Origin: CAWUIO01 sp963922455
GTDB taxonomy: Bacteria > Bacteroidota > Bacteroidia > Cytophagales > Microscillaceae
NCBI GenBank assembly: GCA_963922455.1
Contig: CAWUIO010000186.1
Location: 1-8,230, forward strand
Length of the DNA: 8,230 bases
Direction: 5' to 3'
The notes under the pieces are model-generated. The model did no database searches. It was given only the letters and a program-made list of their open reading frames with translations, and was not told where the DNA came from. The position numbers and the translations under genes were made by a program. The first letter of the stretch is position 1, and the number at the start of each line of letters is the position of its first letter. Below are positions 6,641 through 8,230 of the stretch, one piece after another.

Positions 6641-7399
6641 TTATTCTTCTGCCGTTTGGAAAAAAGTAACGTCAATCTGCAAAAAGGTTTCTTGGCCATC
6701 TATTGGAACAGTTTCTCCAGATACAACACGGAATAAACCACGACGAATAGCAATTACATTGAGGCGGTTCACCCGTGTACTGTCCGAATTGCTCAGAATC
6801 AGTAGCGTTTGTTGTTGGTTAAAGCGCCAAGTACCTACATCTACAGTTGGGGCACTTCCATCACAATTACTGCCTCCCTCGTCAAATTCAAATTTCCCGC
6901 CTTTAAAAAAACGGTAGCGGTCGTCTAAAGAGCATTCATCTATAGTATTGGTGATATCCTCATTATTGGCTAATACTCTTCCCCAGCGCCATTCCCGGCC
7001 ATCGGCGTCGGCCAGGATACCACTCCTTGAGTCTTGCACCACCACAATGATTTCATTATTAAAGCCATTGGAGGTGATGGTTAACTCGGCTTGGCGTACT
7101 CCCTCTGCATTGTTTAAGCTATCCTTGCTTACATCCACATAGACTGAAGTGTTAGTGAGGTTGAAATAACTGGTTTCCCCATTATCATCGGTTAGTAAGC
7201 TTTCAAGTAAAGGGTTTACTTCTTGATTATAATCTTCCTCGGATGTGTATAGGGTTACCGTTGCCTCCTCAATCCGGTTTCCCTGGTTGTCTAGGACCAA
7301 AACAGTCAAATCTCCGTAAGGATCGGGGATACTGCAAGCTGGCATAAGAAATAATATAACTAAAAAGCTACTGAAGTTGAATGATTTCCTTTGGTACAT
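6641..7399 (-). CDS. Lipoprotein with Ig-like (SpaA/CarboxypepD_reg-type) domain and lipocalin-like domain
   Basis: 252 residues from the ATG at 7397-7399. The frame runs open to 7516, but the chosen start is the one that puts a proper lipoprotein signal at the N-terminus: MYQRKSF, a hydrophobic core, and lipobox MPAC with the lipid-bearing Cys at residue 22. Residues about 30-95 (DLTVLVLDNQGNRIEEATVTLY, then DDNGETSYFNL) read as a small beta-sandwich of the carboxypeptidase-regulatory or SpaA type. Residues about 137-250 match the Bacteroidota lipocalin-like pattern (Pfam Lipocalin_4): an early Trp (137), Cys156-x-Leu-Asp-Asp, FFKGGKFEFDEG, Cys179, then GTW (189-191) and a TLLIL strand. The two Cys may form a disulfide. 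It should be membrane-anchored in the envelope; the ligand is unknown. It lies 151 bases downstream of the small membrane protein gene on the same strand, possibly co-transcribed, and converges on kdsB. Confidence 0.88.
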   Translation of the reverse strand: MYQRKSFNFSSFLVILFLMPACSIPDPYGDLTVLVLDNQGNRIEEATVTLYTSEEDYNQEVNPLLESLLTDDNGETSYFNLTNTSVYVDVSKDSLNNAEGVRQAELTITSNGFNNEIIVVVQDSRSGILADADGREWRWGRVLANNEDITNTIDECSLDDRYRFFKGGKFEFDEGGSNCDGSAPTVDVGTWRFNQQQTLLILSNSDSTRVNRLNVIAIRRGLFRVVSGETVPIDGQETFLQIDVTFFQTAEE

Positions 7400-7550
7400 G
7401 TCAATCTTGTGATGAATTGATTTATAAACGTTATGTAATCCCTGATAGTACTCGCGAACCCTGACTTTTGTCGTGAGTGAAGGGCCCCCAATCTGAATAG
7501 CCCTAAACAAGAACACTGAGAAGTACGTGTCTCGAAATCTAGGGTATGCA

Positions 7551-7955
7551 TTAAAGTGAATTCATAGTAAGGCTTTTGATTGTCAACCCGATTCCCCTAA
7601 TTAAGAGTATGCTACCTAGCATAAACCCGGCAACGGGGGCTAGAAAAATATACTCACCTTTTAGCCCTTCCGAAAAGAAAATCCAGCTTAAAAATACAAT
7701 AAGTCCTCCTATAATGGTGTTACTGAGTCCGTCATAGAAGGTTTTTTCACGCGCTTTGGCTAATCGCTTGGGTCTCTCGGCCTCTTCCTGGGCTTTAAAG
7801 TCTTCTTCCACTTTTCGTACAATAAGCTTACGAGTATCTGGCTCAACCCCTTGACTGTCTAAGTAATTTACCACGGCGGTCCATGAGTCTCCTCGTAATT
7901 TGATTTCCCGAGCGTAGGTATACAAGGCTTGGTTCTTCTCACTCAAATGATCCAT
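7551..7955 (-). CDS. Small two-helix membrane protein of unknown function
   Basis: 134 residues. Residues 1-75 are soluble and strongly charged, with a helical look (KVEEDFKAQEEAERPKRLAK at 48-67, a possible short coiled coil). Two membrane segments follow, about 78-94 (IIGGLIVFLSWIFF) and 102-122 (YIFLAPVAGFMLGSILLI), then a short polar tail. The soluble part looks like a substrate- or partner-facing cytoplasmic domain by the positive-inside rule, but that is inference. I do not recognise the family. The ATG at 7953-7955 has a well-formed promoter upstream and an AT-rich leader with no Shine-Dalgarno. The gene may be first in a two-gene unit with the lipoprotein at 6641-7399; no terminator is seen in the 151-base gap between them. 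Confidence 0.85.
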   Translation of the reverse strand: MDHLSEKNQALYTYAREIKLRGDSWTAVVNYLDSQGVEPDTRKLIVRKVEEDFKAQEEAERPKRLAKAREKTFYDGLSNTIIGGLIVFLSWIFFSEGLKGEYIFLAPVAGFMLGSILLIRGIGLTIKSLTMNSL

Positions 7956-7974
7956 GTCTGTATATTTGTTTATC

Positions 7975-8005
7975 CAAAATTAAAAAAACTGGGGTATTGG
8001 CGCAA
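7975..8005 (-). promoter_or_regulatory. Bacteroidota-type promoter (TTG-N20-TAATTTTG) for the small membrane protein
   Basis: On the minus strand, TTG (8003-8005) is followed by 20 bases and then TAATTTTG (7975-7982), an exact TAnnTTTG -7 box at a normal spacing for the Bacteroidota primary sigma factor. The -7 box ends 19 bases before the ATG at 7955, so the leader would be only about 10-15 bases. It is the most complete promoter match in the window. Confidence 0.6.
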
Positions 8006-8230
8006 GGTTGCCCCGGTGCTCATGTTTATTACCTTAGCATATTATAACGCTGGCGGGGACGGGGTGTAGTCATCAAGGTCTGTACGAGAAGCTAGAAAGC
8101 TTGGAATGTGGAGCATGGATTATTTTAAAAGCCTTAAAAGGAAGCTTGGGGCTTGCCCGCGCAAAAAAATAGGGCTACGAACGAGAACATGTCAGGTGGC
8201 GCGGGCCGGGCTGGGCTGGTGAGCCGGCCA
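8006..8230. other. Region without a supported gene, GC-rich at the right edge
   Basis: I see no convincing coding or RNA gene. The longest plus-strand ATG frame, 8106-8222, is 38 codons with no recognisable product. A second ATG frame at 8189 is open to the window edge (14 codons) and cannot be judged. Composition changes sharply: bases 8191-8230 are about 80% G+C, while the genes to the left are visibly much lower. Small repeats present are AAGCT/AGCTT (8089-8102), a direct repeat AAGCTTGG (8097-8104 and 8142-8149), and the inverted repeat listed separately. Confidence 0.5.
8155..8206. repeat. 8-bp perfect inverted repeat, GC-rich
   Basis: GCCCGCGC at 8155-8162 is the exact reverse complement of GCGCGGGC at 8199-8206, with a 36-base spacer containing a run of seven A (8163-8169). 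Directly to the right, a second imperfect pairing is possible between GCCGGGCT (about 8205-8212) and AGCCGGC near 8222-8228. The long spacer makes a simple terminator unlikely; it could be part of a structured RNA or the edge of a repeat element continuing outside the window. Confidence 0.45.

Noticed and set aside
7400..7516. In-frame N-terminal extension of the lipoprotein (39 residues)
   Set aside because: It would bury the lipoprotein signal peptide internally; the ATG at 7399 gives a canonical signal and lipobox.
7360..7551. 63-codon minus-strand frame overlapping the lipoprotein start
   Set aside because: It overlaps the lipoprotein signal sequence in another frame and shows no domain or signal; treated as chance.
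8163..8170. T-run on the minus strand as a terminator for a gene to the right
   Set aside because: No stem lies directly before the run on that strand; the GC-rich inverted repeat flanks it instead of preceding it.
8189..8230. tRNA or other RNA gene ending in CCA at the window edge, or the start of a CDS at 8189
   Set aside because: There is no T-loop GTTC motif and no cloverleaf arms. The CCA at the last bases is coincidental, and 14 codons are too few to support a gene.

Overview
The window looks like chromosomal DNA from a member of the Bacteroidota. The evidence is a SusC-like TonB-dependent receptor with an N-terminal carboxypeptidase-regulatory-like domain, a lipocalin-like lipoprotein of a Bacteroidota type, several TAnnTTTG promoter boxes (the -7 consensus of this phylum), start codons without clear Shine-Dalgarno sequences, and a CMP-KDO synthetase showing a Gram-negative lipopolysaccharide (LPS) outer membrane. 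I cannot name the genus.

Layout from left to right: (1) 76-2517, minus strand, a large outer-membrane TonB-dependent receptor with the FRAP and NPNL boxes of the heme/hemoglobin receptor group. (2) About 2629-4584, plus strand, a protein with roughly 10-11 membrane segments and a soluble C-terminal domain. It has no firm family name; the first-loop layout suggests a GT-C-type glycosyltransferase fold, which is inference. (3) 4616-4981, minus strand, a small four-helix protein of the 'phage holin 4_2' (YvlD-like) family, convergent with gene 2. (4) 5097-5759, plus strand, an exported beta-barrel-like protein followed by a strong intrinsic terminator at 5783-5810. (5) 5877-6635, plus strand, kdsB. 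(6) 6641-7399, minus strand, a two-domain lipoprotein convergent with kdsB and only 5 bases from it. (7) 7551-7955, minus strand, a small two-helix membrane protein with the best-formed promoter of the window upstream. (8) 7956-8230 has no supported gene and ends in a very GC-rich stretch with an inverted repeat.

The genes are mostly alternately oriented single units and do not form one operon. The common theme is the cell envelope: an outer-membrane receptor, a barrel, LPS precursor synthesis, a lipoprotein and three inner-membrane proteins. I see no CRISPR array, phage module, transposase, tRNA or rRNA, and no convincing multi-gene novel system. The least explained items are the polytopic protein at 2629-4584, the two-domain lipoprotein, and the GC-rich right edge.
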